DNA of 64,000 nucleotides. Source: Corynebacterium sp. (GTDB lineage Bacteria > Actinomycetota > Actinomycetes > Mycobacteriales > Mycobacteriaceae). The notes under the pieces are model-generated. The model did no database searches and was not told the origin of the DNA. It was given only the letters and a program-made list of their open reading frames with translations. The first letter of the stretch is position 1; every line of letters begins with the position of its first letter. The stretch is taken from assembly GCF_022712275.1 (NCBI RefSeq), contig NZ_JALAGU010000023.1:41901-105900 (forward strand). The letters are read 5' to 3'. Below are positions 36,117 through 44,904 of the stretch, one piece after another. The position numbers and the translations under genes were made by a program.

Positions 36117-37081
36117 CGGCCGGCCGGGGTGCAGGTGAGGGCCGGCAGCGCAGCCCGATCGTCGTCGGGTACTCCGCCACATCCACCGGACGCGACGCCC
36201 TGACCCTCGGCGTCGCGATGGCCCGCCGTCAGAATGTCTCCCTGCGCCTGGTGCTCGTCGCCCCGGAGGACACCGGCTTCAGCCCCTCCCACGGCTACGA
36301 CCGCAGTTACGACCGCATCCTGCACGAGCAGCTGGAACAGTGGCTCACCGAGGCACTTGCCGAGGTCCCGGCCGACGTCACGGCGTCCGGCCATGTCGTC
36401 CGTGCGGTGGACGCCGCCGAGGGACTCCTCGGTGCCGCCCGCACGCTGGACGCCGGGCTGATCGTCATCGGCGCCCGCTCCGGTGGTCTGCTGCGCAGTC
36501 ACCGGCTCGGCCAGATGGCCTCGGCCCTGCTGCACACCTCGCACATCCCGGTGGCCATGGCGCCGACCGGCTACCGCTGCGAAGGCCCTGTCGGACGGGT
36601 GACCACGATGTTCGGCCGACGCACCGGTGCCACCGATGTCATCGCCGTCGGCCTGGAGACCGCCCGCGAACGGCAGATCCCGCTGCGGCTCGTCTCTCTG
36701 GTCATGCTCGACGAACCGGACACCACCGCCCCCGACGACACCGCCGAGATCAACATGGCCGTGATCAACGAGGTGCACGGTGAAGCCACCGGCCGGCTCG
36801 CCGCCGAGGCGTCCGACATGGTGGACGCCGGTACCGCGACCACCGTCATCGCGACCGGACGCTCGGTGACCGACGCGCTGACCGAGCTGGACTGGGCCGA
36901 CGACGAGATCGTGCTGGTGGCGTCCTCCCGTCTGGCCACGCACGGCCACCTCTTCCTCGGCAAGACCGCCACGAAGATGATGCGCACCACCCCGGTGCCG
37001 GTCATCGTCGTTCCGGCCGGGTACACCCACCCGGCGGCGTCTCCGGTGGAGGACCCGGCCGAGGGAGGTGCGCATGAGTGA
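36113..37081 (+). CDS. Double-domain universal stress protein
   Basis: The 322-residue protein consists of two Usp folds in tandem. The first (about residues 14-150) contains LIVIGARSGGLLRSHRLGQMASALLH (the ATP-binding G-x2-G-x9-G(S/T) type). The second (about 160-305) contains VLVASSRLATHGHLF and TPVPVIVVPAGY. Tandem Usp proteins bind ATP in one or both halves and modulate transport or stress responses. It overlaps the oxidase stop (ATGA) and the permease start, so it is co-made with an amine permease; it may regulate that permease. Confidence 0.88.
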   Translation: MTAGRGAGEGRQRSPIVVGYSATSTGRDALTLGVAMARRQNVSLRLVLVAPEDTGFSPSHGYDRSYDRILHEQLEQWLTEALAEVPADVTASGHVVRAVDAAEGLLGAARTLDAGLIVIGARSGGLLRSHRLGQMASALLHTSHIPVAMAPTGYRCEGPVGRVTTMFGRRTGATDVIAVGLETARERQIPLRLVSLVMLDEPDTTAPDDTAEINMAVINEVHGEATGRLAAEASDMVDAGTATTVIATGRSVTDALTELDWADDEIVLVASSRLATHGHLFLGKTATKMMRTTPVPVIVVPAGYTHPAASPVEDPAEGGAHE

Positions 37082-38681
37082 GAACACGCAGTCCAGCGGC
37101 GGTAAAGGCCTGGCCGCGGGCAAGATCGGCGTCCTCGGTGCCGTCGTCGTCGGAGTCTCCTGCATCGCCCCGGCCTACACCCTGACCTCCGGACTCGGCC
37201 CCACCATCTCCGAGGTCGGTACGCACGTCCCCGGCATCCTGCTGCTCGGCTTCCTGCCGATGCTGCTCATCGCCTTCGGCTACCGCGAGCTCAACAACCG
37301 CGTCCCGGACTCCGGCACGTCGTTCACCTGGGCGACGAAGGCCTTCAACCCGTGGATCGGCTGGATGGGCGGCTGGGGTCTGATCGCCGCGACGATCATC
37401 GTGCTGTCCAACCTCGCCGCCGTCGCCGTGGACTTCTTCTACCTGCTGCTCTCGCAGATCTTCGACAACCCGGACATCGCCGACCTGACGAAGAACCTGT
37501 GGATCAACATCCCGACCACGCTGGTGCTCATCACCGTCGCGGCATGGATCGCCTTCCGCGGGGTGGAGTCGACGAAGAACCTGCAGTACTGGCTGGTCGG
37601 CTTCCAGCTGATCGTGCTCACCGGCTTCGCCGTCGCCGCACTCGTCCAGGGACGCGACGGCACCAGCTTCGACCCCACCGACGTGGAGCTGTCCTGGTTC
37701 AACCCCTTCGACCTGGACTCCTTCTCCGTCATCGCCGCCGGTGTCTCCTTGTCCATCTTCATGTTCTGGGGCTGGGACGCCACGCTGACGATGAACGAGG
37801 AGACCAAGGACCCCCAGCGCACCGCTGGCCGGGCGTCCACCATCGTCGTGCTGATCATCATGGCGATCTACGCGCTGTGCGCCGTCGGCGTCATCGCCTG
37901 GGCCGGCACCGGTGACCAGGGCCTGGGCGCCGGTAACCCGGACAACCAGGAGTCCATCTTCGCCGCGCTGGCCGACCCGGTGCTGGGCAGGTGGGGCATT
38001 CTCATGTCCCTGGCGATCCTCAGCTCCTCCTTCGCCTCGCTGCAGTCGACGATGATTTCGCCGTCCCGGACGATGCTGGCGATGGGCTACTACAAGGCGC
38101 TGCCGGCGTCCTTCGCGAAGATCGACCCCCGGTTCCGGACGCCGTCGGTGGCGACCATGGCCTCCGCGGTCGCCGCCGGCGCGTTCTACACGATCACCCG
38201 GCTGATCAGCGAGAACGCCCTGTGGGACACGATCACGGCCCTCGGCCTGATGATCTGCTTCTACTACGGCATCACCGCCGTCGCCTGCGTCTGGTACTTC
38301 CGCCACGAGATGTTCGACTCGCTGCGTAACGCCGTCTTCATGTTCCTGTTCCCGCTGATCGGAGGGGTGGTGCTGTTGGTGATGTTCTTCTACACCGCCG
38401 TGGACTCCCTAGACCCGGCCTACGGCTCCGGATCCTCGATCGGCGGGGTGGGCATGGTGTTCATCCTCGGGATGGGTGTGCTGGCCCTCGGCGTGGTGTG
38501 CATGCTGTGGGTCCGCGCGAAGCAGCCCGCGTTCTTCCGGGGTGAGACCCTGGCGCACAGCCACTCCGGCGACGACAGCGCCGCACCACAGGACGCCACT
38601 ACCGTGGGTACCGAACCCGGGGACCGGCCTGACCGGCCTGTCGACGAACTGACCATCACCTCAACCACAACAGACCACTGA
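37074..38681 (+). CDS. APC-family amine/amino-acid permease
   Basis: The 535-residue membrane protein has about twelve helices, beginning GKIGVLGAVVVGVSCIAPAYTLTSGLG and containing NRVPDSGTSFTWATKAFNPW (about residues 66-85) and WGWDATLTMNEETKDPQ (about 228-244), features of actinobacterial APC permeases found with polyamine catabolism genes. The C-terminal ~45 residues are polar (HSHSGDDSAAP). Putrescine or a related amine is the likely cargo, inferred from context. The ATG at 37074 lies inside the end of the Usp gene with GGGAGG upstream. Confidence 0.85.
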   Translation: MSENTQSSGGKGLAAGKIGVLGAVVVGVSCIAPAYTLTSGLGPTISEVGTHVPGILLLGFLPMLLIAFGYRELNNRVPDSGTSFTWATKAFNPWIGWMGGWGLIAATIIVLSNLAAVAVDFFYLLLSQIFDNPDIADLTKNLWINIPTTLVLITVAAWIAFRGVESTKNLQYWLVGFQLIVLTGFAVAALVQGRDGTSFDPTDVELSWFNPFDLDSFSVIAAGVSLSIFMFWGWDATLTMNEETKDPQRTAGRASTIVVLIIMAIYALCAVGVIAWAGTGDQGLGAGNPDNQESIFAALADPVLGRWGILMSLAILSSSFASLQSTMISPSRTMLAMGYYKALPASFAKIDPRFRTPSVATMASAVAAGAFYTITRLISENALWDTITALGLMICFYYGITAVACVWYFRHEMFDSLRNAVFMFLFPLIGGVVLLVMFFYTAVDSLDPAYGSGSSIGGVGMVFILGMGVLALGVVCMLWVRAKQPAFFRGETLAHSHSGDDSAAPQDATTVGTEPGDRPDRPVDELTITSTTTDH

Positions 38682-38703
38682 CATCACACCTCAAGGAGTC
38701 ATC

Positions 38704-40131
38704 ATGACTGTCCCGACCAACTCCCCCGTCTACCGCACCACCGTCCCCGCCACCGGCGAGGTCACCGCGAACTACAGGCACCTCACCGACGAGGCACTGA
38801 CCACCGTCCTGGAGGACGCCGCGTCCGCCGCCGCCGTGTGGCGCGCCACCCCGATCGAGGAGCGCGCCAAGGTCGTCACCCGCGTCGCCGAACTGTTCAA
38901 GGAGCGTGCCAAGGAACTCGGCGAGCTCGCCACCCTCGAGATGGGTAAGCCGCTGGGTGAATCCGTCGGCGAGGCCGACTTCTCCGGCGACATCTTCGCC
39001 TACTACGCCGACAACGGCCCCGCCTTCGCCGCCGACCAGGTGCTCGAGGACACCGAGGAGACGCTGAATGTCGTGCAGCGTCGCCCGGTCGGCGTCCTGC
39101 TGGGGATCATGCCGTGGAACTACCCCTTCTACCAGATCGCCCGTTTCGCGGCCCCGAACCTGGTCACCGGCAATGTGATCCTGCTCAAGCACGCCGAGTC
39201 CGTGCCCGGCTGCGGCCTGGTCGTCGAGGAGATCGTGCGCCAGGCGCTGCGCGAGGGCGGCTACCCGGAGGCCGTCTACACCAACATCTTCGCCACCCAC
39301 GAGCAGGTCTCCACCATCATCGAGGACCCCCGCGTGCAGGGTGTCTCCCTCACCGGTTCCGAGCGCGCCGGTGCGGCCATCGCCGCCCAGGCCGGTGCCG
39401 CGCTGAAGAAGGCCGTCCTGGAGCTCGGCGGCTCCGACCCGTACGTCATCCTCTCCACCGACGATGTGAAGGCTGCGGCGGCGACTGCGGTGGCGATCCG
39501 CCTGGAGAACACCGGCCAGGCCTGCAACTCCAACAAGCGCATCATCGTCTCCGAGGACATCTACGACGACTTCGTCGCCGAGGCGGTCGAGCTGGTCAGC
39601 GCCCTGACCCCGAAGGATCCGGCGCAGATCGAGGACTACACCGCGGAGAAGGCCTTCGGGCCGCTGTCCTCGGAGCGTGCCGCGGAGAACCTGCTCGACC
39701 AGCTCGGCCGGGCCGTGGACGCCGGGGCCCGGCTCCGGGTCGGCGGCACCCGGGTCGACGGTGACTTCGCCGGCGGCTTCTACGTCGCCCCGGCCGTGGT
39801 CACCGACATCCCGGTCGGCTCCCCCATCTACTACGAGGAGTTCTTCGGCCCGGTCGTGACCGTGTACAAGGTCTCCTCCGACGAGGAGGCGCTGGCACTG
39901 GCCAACGACACCCAGTACGGTCTCGGCTCCACCGTGTGGGCTGTCGAGGAAGGACGCGCCGAGAAGTTCGCCGAGGGCCTGGAGGCCGGCATGACCGGTG
40001 TGAACCAGTCCGCCCCGGAGACCGAGTCCATGCCCTTCGGTGGCGTGAAGCGCTCCGGTTACGGCCGTGAGCTGGGCCCGCTGGGCATGGACGAGTTCGT
40101 GAACAAGCGGCTGTACTCCGTGAAGAAGTAG
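38704..40131 (+). CDS. Aldehyde dehydrogenase of the amine/GABA route (succinate-semialdehyde or aminobutyraldehyde type)
   Basis: The 475-residue NAD(P) enzyme has PWNYPFYQIARFAAPNL, LTGSERAGAAIAAQAG for the cofactor, LELGGSDP with the general-base Glu, NTGQACNSNKR with the nucleophilic Cys (about residue 275) and PFGGVKRSGYGRELG near the end. It is closest in pattern to the succinate-semialdehyde dehydrogenase (GabD/Sad) group; that would complete GABA to succinate with the nearby gabT. Its place in the oxidase operon also fits 4-aminobutanal oxidation to GABA. One enzyme might do both. An AAGGAG ribosome binding site precedes the ATG. Confidence 0.85.
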   Translation: MTVPTNSPVYRTTVPATGEVTANYRHLTDEALTTVLEDAASAAAVWRATPIEERAKVVTRVAELFKERAKELGELATLEMGKPLGESVGEADFSGDIFAYYADNGPAFAADQVLEDTEETLNVVQRRPVGVLLGIMPWNYPFYQIARFAAPNLVTGNVILLKHAESVPGCGLVVEEIVRQALREGGYPEAVYTNIFATHEQVSTIIEDPRVQGVSLTGSERAGAAIAAQAGAALKKAVLELGGSDPYVILSTDDVKAAAATAVAIRLENTGQACNSNKRIIVSEDIYDDFVAEAVELVSALTPKDPAQIEDYTAEKAFGPLSSERAAENLLDQLGRAVDAGARLRVGGTRVDGDFAGGFYVAPAVVTDIPVGSPIYYEEFFGPVVTVYKVSSDEEALALANDTQYGLGSTVWAVEEGRAEKFAEGLEAGMTGVNQSAPETESMPFGGVKRSGYGRELGPLGMDEFVNKRLYSVKK

Positions 40132-40140
40132 ACCACCACT

Positions 40141-40163
40141 GCTCGAACGAGGCTTTCGAACGC
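40141..40163. promoter_or_regulatory. Shared upstream element, copy 1
   Basis: GCTCGAACGAGGCTTTCGAA followed by CGC matches 53130-53151 at all but one position over the 21-base core CTCGAACGAGGC(T/G)TTCGAACGC. Copy 1 lies about 145 bases upstream of the Ltp-repeat gene. It may be a common regulator site. Confidence 0.5.
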
Positions 40164-40305
40164 GAGCTTTCCACGTCCGGACGTCCGCCATGATGTTCCC
40201 TGTGCCCGGCGATCGACCGTGCACCCCGGCCCACCGACGCCCACATCGTCGGCGGGCCGGGTCACCTGACCGCGGCACGCCGTCGCGCACACGAGAGAGA
40301 ACACC

Positions 40306-41157
40306 ATGACCACGACACCTCCCACCGGACCTCAGGACCAGTCGAACCCCTACGGCGCGCCGTACGGTGCCCCGGGGCAGCCGATGCAGCCGATGCAGCC
40401 GACCGCGCAGTTCGCTCAGCCGGGAATGCCCGGCCAGCCGGCGCCGTACGGCGCACCGGCCCCGCAGGAGCCGAAGAAGAAGCCCTTCTACAAGCGCGCC
40501 TGGTTCATCATCCTGGCTGTCCTGGTGGTCATCGGCATCATCGCCTCTGCCGCCGGTGGCAGTGATGATGACAAGGACAGCTCGGACGCGGCGTCCTCCA
40601 ACGACAACACCATCTCCGCTCCGGACGCCGGGGAGCAGGTCGACGCCCCGGTCGCGGACAACGAGGACGCCAGCTCCGACGATTCAGCCGGTTCGGACGA
40701 CTCTGTCCCTGCCGACTTCCAGTCGGCCCTGCGCAGCGCCCAGCGCTACTCCGACATGATGCACATGTCGAAGGCGGGCCTGTTCGACCAGTTGACCAGC
40801 GAGTACGCCGACGAATTCTCCCCCGAGGCCGCCCAGTACGCCGTGGACAACGTCGATGCGGACTGGAACGAGAACGCGCTGAAGAGTGCGGAAAGCTACT
40901 CGGAGACGATGCACATGTCCAAGGCCGGCATCTACGACCAGCTGACCAGTGAATACGGTGGGCAGTTCCTGCCCGAGGAGGCCCAGTACGCGGTGGACAA
41001 CATGGACGCCGACTGGAACAACAATGCACTGGAAAGCGCACGAAGCTACCAGGACACGATGGACATGTCCCCGGAAGGCATCCGCGATCAGCTGACCAGT
41101 GAATACGGTGGGCAGTTCACCCAGGAAGAAGCGGACTACGCCATCGCGAACCTCTAA
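40306..41157 (+). CDS. Membrane-anchored surface protein with three Ltp repeats
   Basis: The 283-residue protein has a Pro/Gln/Gly/Ala-rich cytosolic start (about residues 1-58), one membrane helix (WFIILAVLVVIGIIASAAGG, about 67-86), an acidic Ser/Asp stalk (about 87-135) and three Ltp-type repeats. Each repeat has Y-x-x-x-M-x-MS(K/P)-x-GI-x-DQLTSEY, an acidic turn and an AxYAxxN end (about 139-185, 187-233, 235-283). Ltp repeats occur in host surface lipoproteins and in a phage lipoprotein that blocks superinfection by stopping DNA injection. The repeats here are outside the cell, so a role at the cell surface, possibly phage exclusion, is plausible but unproven. Confidence 0.78.
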   Translation: MTTTPPTGPQDQSNPYGAPYGAPGQPMQPMQPTAQFAQPGMPGQPAPYGAPAPQEPKKKPFYKRAWFIILAVLVVIGIIASAAGGSDDDKDSSDAASSNDNTISAPDAGEQVDAPVADNEDASSDDSAGSDDSVPADFQSALRSAQRYSDMMHMSKAGLFDQLTSEYADEFSPEAAQYAVDNVDADWNENALKSAESYSETMHMSKAGIYDQLTSEYGGQFLPEEAQYAVDNMDADWNNNALESARSYQDTMDMSPEGIRDQLTSEYGGQFTQEEADYAIANL

Positions 41158-41285
41158 TCACCGGTGATGCGCCCGGCTGCGGCGTCCTCCCCGGGTGGCC
41201 CGGCGTCGCTGTGGCTCTGGTACAGATGGACCGGACCACGACGGTCGGCGGAGACGACCGACGGAGAGGGAACGGGCAGAGACAC

Positions 41286-41855
41286 ATGGCACGACACACG
41301 CTGCGGAAACAGTCGGTGGGGACGGCGCTGACACTGTTGACGACCGCGGCCCTGGTACTCACCGCGTGCAGCGGCGGGGGCGGCGGTGACGACAGCGACG
41401 GTGCCGGTGCCGGAGAAACCCCGTCGTCCACCGACGCCCCCTCCGATGCGGCGCCGGACGACGGCCCCGAAAGCGCGTCCACTGATGCCCCCGGTGACCG
41501 GCTCACCGTCACTGCGGCCGGACACGGCCCGGTCGCCGTCACCGCCGACGCCGACAGTGGGGCAGACACCACCACGGTCAGTGGAAAGCTCATCGTAGGC
41601 CCCGGTTCCTGCTTCGCACTCAAGGAGATCGGCCACGACGGCCAGGACGCTCCCCGACCGCTCATCCTCCCCGCCGGCAGCGAGGCCGTGACAGGTGATG
41701 GTCGACCGTCAGTGACCCTGCCTGGTCAGGACACCACCTACATCGGCACCGACATCACCGTGGACGCCGCCGAAGTTTCCGTGACCGACATCGACGGTTT
41801 CCCGGAGCAGTGCTCCCACGCCACAGGCACCACACTGCTTGTCTCGGCGGGCTGA
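41286..41855 (+). CDS. Lipoprotein of unknown function
   Basis: The 189-residue protein has a clear lipoprotein signal (RKQSVGTALTLLTTAALVLTAC), a Gly/Asp/Ser/Thr-rich spacer (about residues 28-70) and a C-terminal domain with beta-type strands and two cysteines (GPGSCFALKE and FPEQCSHA) that could form a disulphide. I do not recognise the domain. I chose the ATG at 41286 because it directly precedes the signal. It lies 128 bases after the Ltp-repeat gene and may share its transcript. Confidence 0.72.
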   Translation: MARHTLRKQSVGTALTLLTTAALVLTACSGGGGGDDSDGAGAGETPSSTDAPSDAAPDDGPESASTDAPGDRLTVTAAGHGPVAVTADADSGADTTTVSGKLIVGPGSCFALKEIGHDGQDAPRPLILPAGSEAVTGDGRPSVTLPGQDTTYIGTDITVDAAEVSVTDIDGFPEQCSHATGTTLLVSAG

Positions 41856-42126
41856 GCCCACAGCACGGTCGACACAGCCGCCAGGTCCCACGACCACCAT
41901 CGCCCGACCATGGTTTCTTAACCGGTACAGACCCCGCGTCCGGGCGTCCTGCAGGCCAGCACTACGATTTCGGGCAGTCCCCCGACGGCGTCCTCATGAA
42001 GCGCACCACCCCGCCCTGAAGACTCCGGTCCCCACCAGGACCCGGCGCCGCCGGCGGCACCCGGCTCTTCAACGCGGCAATCCCGCAGCTCGGCCTCCCC
42101 CACGCTCACCCGGGAGTAACTGCACC

Positions 42127-43455
42127 ATGCATGCCCTGACGATCAGCGTCCTCGTCCTGATCTTCCTGCTCGGAACCCTGCGCAACATCAACCTCGGCAT
42201 CCTCGGCCTCATCGGCGCCTTCCTCGTCGCCCTGGCCGTCCCCGAATTCACCGACGCCGCCGAAGACTCCGGCGATGTCTTCGACCAGGTCTTCGGCGGT
42301 TTCCCCGTCGACCTCATGATCGCGCTGATGGGTCTGACCTACCTCTTCGGCTTCGCCCAACAGAACGGCACCATCGACATCATCCTGCGCTGGGCGATGC
42401 GCGCGGTGCGCGGCAACCGGGCGGTGATGCCGTGGATCTTCTTCGCGCTGACCGGCTTCTTCATGTCCATCGGCGCGATCTTCGCGATCGGCGTCATCTC
42501 CCCGCTGGCTGTCCCGTTCGCCCGCCGCTACCGCATCAACCAGCTGATGATGGGCATGATGGTCGTCCACGGCGGTATGGCCGGCCTGCTCAGCCCGCTG
42601 AGTGTCTACGGCATCTACGTCAACGACTTCCTCAAGAACAACGACCTCGGCAGCCACACATGGACACTGTTCCTCATGGCCCTGGTGTTCAACGTCCTCA
42701 TGGGTGCCATCGTCTTCGTCTTCCTGGGAGGACGCCGCCTCATCGGCGCGCAGGCCCGCGCCGAGATGGCCGAGATCCGGGCTGAGATGGAGGACGCAGC
42801 GGACGCCGAAACGACCGAGACGGGATCGGGATCCACCACCGTCGCCACCGCCACGACCCGCGCGGTGACGCCGTACCAGTGGGCGACGATCGTCGGGCTG
42901 GCCGCCCTCGTCATCGGGGCCGGGATCTTCGCGCTCGACATCGGCGTGGTGTCGCTGACGATCGGCGGTGTGCTGGCGATCATGAAGCCGGTCGAGTCAC
43001 GCAAGGCGCTGGACAATGTGTCCTGGGCGACGATTGTGCTGGTCGGCGGCATGGTGACCTACATCGAGGTACTGCAGGCGGCCGGGACGGTGGACTGGAT
43101 CTCGGACAAGATGTCCTCGATGGGCGCGCCGATGATCGGTCTGCTGCTGCTCTGCTACCTGTCCGGTGTGGTCTCGGCGCTGGCATCCTCCATCGCCACG
43201 ATCGGTATCGCGATCACCATGGCCGCCCCGTTCCTGGTCAACGGAGACCTCCCGGTCGCCGGTGCCGCCGCGGCGATCGCCGTCGCAGCGACAGTGGTGG
43301 ACGTCTCGCCGTTCTCCACGAACGGTGCGATGGTGCTGGCCAACGTGGACGCCGAGCACCGCGACACCTTCTTCAGGCAGATGCTGGTCTACTCCGGTGT
43401 GGTTGTCGCGGTCGGCCCGCTGGCGGCGTGGCTGATGGTGCTGCTGCCGTTCTAG
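42127..43455 (+). CDS. MatC-type dicarboxylate carrier / SLC13-like permease
   Basis: The 442-residue membrane protein has about eleven helices. Its start (HALTISVLVLIFLLGTLRNI) and early part (FPVDLMIALMGLTYLFGFAQ) match the MatC N-terminal domain seen in malonate/dicarboxylate carriers. Matching half-repeats carry SPLAVPFARRYRINQLMMG in the first half and a motif with SSIATIGIAITMAAPF and VVDVSPFSTNGAM in the second. A polar Ala/Glu/Thr loop (about residues 212-248) joins the halves. Likely a C4- or C3-dicarboxylate importer. The 270 bases before it hold no gene. It is convergent to the mau operon with a strong hairpin between. Confidence 0.8.
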   Translation: MHALTISVLVLIFLLGTLRNINLGILGLIGAFLVALAVPEFTDAAEDSGDVFDQVFGGFPVDLMIALMGLTYLFGFAQQNGTIDIILRWAMRAVRGNRAVMPWIFFALTGFFMSIGAIFAIGVISPLAVPFARRYRINQLMMGMMVVHGGMAGLLSPLSVYGIYVNDFLKNNDLGSHTWTLFLMALVFNVLMGAIVFVFLGGRRLIGAQARAEMAEIRAEMEDAADAETTETGSGSTTVATATTRAVTPYQWATIVGLAALVIGAGIFALDIGVVSLTIGGVLAIMKPVESRKALDNVSWATIVLVGGMVTYIEVLQAAGTVDWISDKMSSMGAPMIGLLLLCYLSGVVSALASSIATIGIAITMAAPFLVNGDLPVAGAAAAIAVAATVVDVSPFSTNGAMVLANVDAEHRDTFFRQMLVYSGVVVAVGPLAAWLMVLLPF

Positions 43456-43493
43456 TGGCTACGGGCACTCTTCTTCACCTGTCATGTCAGCAA

Positions 43494-43545
43494 CACGCAC
43501 CCTGAGGTTGTCCGGACTCTATCCGGACCAACCTCAGGGTGCGTG
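43494..43545. terminator. Long hairpin between the carrier gene and mauF
   Basis: Arms at 43494-43516 and 43522-43545 (CACGCACCCTGAGG with CCTCAGGGTGCGTG, then TCCGGA with TCCGGA) pair almost perfectly with one bulged base around CTCTA. It stands between convergent genes and should stop transcription from both sides. Confidence 0.8.
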
Positions 43546-43582
43546 ACGCGCACAGGCAGGGGACACCCCCGGGGAAAACTGG

Positions 43583-44539
43583 TCAGAGCATCAGGGCCAC
43601 GCCGGCAAATCCGGCGAGCGCTGTGAGACCGATGCCCGCAGAGAGCTGGACCATCCGGTCCATGGTCATCGACTTCATGAGGAAGTCAGCCATGGTCTGG
43701 CCGCGATGCTGCATGTTGATCGCCATCGCTGCAGGGCCGCACCTGCCCACGGAGACCAGAGCAAACAGCGCGGCACCGAGCAGCGGGCTGCCGAGCGCCA
43801 TCACGCCGAGGAACAGCAGGTAGTAGGCCGCGGAACGGATGAAGATCATGAAGCCCGGACCGATGAGCATCCCGAAGTAGAAGGACACCCGTGCCGGTCG
43901 ACCGGCACGACGGAGGTGGCGGGGAAGCTGGACCCGACGCATCGGGGTCGGCATACGGACCAGGTCAGACTCGTGCAGGCCGTAGGCCAGGGCGATCACG
44001 GCCCACACGCCCAGCAGTGCAGCCCAGGGCATCGAACCGGCACCGACGGCGGACTGGATGAGCCAGCCAATACCGCCGAGGACGAGACCGGTGGGGATGG
44101 AGGTGAGCAGTGAACCGCCGAGGTGTGCGAACAGGCGTCCGACCGGGGTGGACGCACCGGGCCGTCCCTCCTGCTTCGGCGCGGCGACGACGCCGGCGAC
44201 GGACATGCCGCAGGTCGACCAGTTCGCGGCGACGGCGGTGAGGAGTCCAGTGGCGACCACGCCGGCGGTCAGCGCGCCGTGGGCGGAGATACCGGCAGTC
44301 GAACCGGCCAGGGCGGCGGCGCCGGCGCCCGCCGCCAGCGCGGCAACGGTGGTGCCGACCCGGGTAAGGACGCCGACCCGGGCGCCCATCCGGGGACGGA
44401 TCTCCGGGTGGTCGCCGAGCTGCTGGTCCGGGATATCCGGTACGGAGCGGGAGCGCAGTTCGGCTTCAGTGGCGGCATCTGCCAACCGTAGGTGCGGGGC
44501 TTCAGTCATCGACGTGGATGACGGTGTGGTGATGGACAT
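43583..44539 (-). CDS. mauF: MauF-like membrane protein of amine dehydrogenase assembly
   Basis: The 318-residue protein has a polar N-terminus (about residues 1-50) and six or more membrane helices. Conserved-looking cysteines occur in ANWSTCGMSVAG (about 110) and VSVGRCGPAA (about 265), and the end (MQHRGQTMADFLMKSMTMDR) is basic/amphipathic. Length, helix pattern and place in the cluster match MauF, which Gram-negative mau operons need to make active dehydrogenase, perhaps in disulphide handling or subunit export. The assignment leans on context. It is the last gene of the operon, 15 bases after the second cupredoxin. Confidence 0.65.
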   Translation of the reverse strand: MSITTPSSTSMTEAPHLRLADAATEAELRSRSVPDIPDQQLGDHPEIRPRMGARVGVLTRVGTTVAALAAGAGAAALAGSTAGISAHGALTAGVVATGLLTAVAANWSTCGMSVAGVVAAPKQEGRPGASTPVGRLFAHLGGSLLTSIPTGLVLGGIGWLIQSAVGAGSMPWAALLGVWAVIALAYGLHESDLVRMPTPMRRVQLPRHLRRAGRPARVSFYFGMLIGPGFMIFIRSAAYYLLFLGVMALGSPLLGAALFALVSVGRCGPAAMAINMQHRGQTMADFLMKSMTMDRMVQLSAGIGLTALAGFAGVALML

Positions 44540-44554
44540 GGTCTTCTCCTGATA

Positions 44555-44896
44555 TCAGGTGACGACGATCGTGCCGATCATCGACGGATGGATGGAACAG
44601 GTCACCCGGTATGTGCCGGGTGTCTCGAAGGTGTATTCCCATTCGCCCTCCTGCCGGAAGCCGGCATCGACGTTGAGTTCCTCGATGAGGATGTCGTGGA
44701 AGGTGCCGCCGTCCTCGTAGTACCAACCGACTTCGGTACCTGCGCTGACGGTGATCTCCTTCGGCGAGAAGGCGACGTTCTGGACGGTGATCGGAATCGG
44801 GTCCTGATCGGAGGAGCACCCGGCGAGGGTGGTTCCGGCAAGTGTCAGTGTCACTGTTCCGACCAGTGTGAGGGCGCGGTGTACCCCTCCGGTCAT
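44555..44896 (-). CDS. Lipoprotein cupredoxin, second copper carrier
   Basis: The 113-residue protein has a lipoprotein signal (TLAGCSS) and a single cupredoxin domain. Type-1 copper ligands are visible: His in GGTFHDI (about residue 67) and Cys, His and Met in TCSIHPSMIG (about 101-108). It resembles the neighbouring amicyanin but lacks the CTPHP motif. It could be a second electron carrier, for instance between amicyanin and the oxidase, or a copper-delivery protein. A GTG at 44908 overlapping the amicyanin stop (GTGA) is an equally plausible start. Confidence 0.82.
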   Translation of the reverse strand: MTGGVHRALTLVGTVTLTLAGTTLAGCSSDQDPIPITVQNVAFSPKEITVSAGTEVGWYYEDGGTFHDILIEELNVDAGFRQEGEWEYTFETPGTYRVTCSIHPSMIGTIVVT

Positions 44897-44904
44897 GCTG
44901 CGGG

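Noticed and set aside
34563..36182. 539-codon frame opposite the amine oxidase
   Set aside because: Low-complexity shadow of a clear FAD enzyme gene; no ribosome binding site or motif.
38656..40290. 544-codon frame opposite the aldehyde dehydrogenase
   Set aside because: Mirror of a gene with all catalytic motifs; the antisense protein is Gly/Val/Asp/His-rich and resembles nothing.
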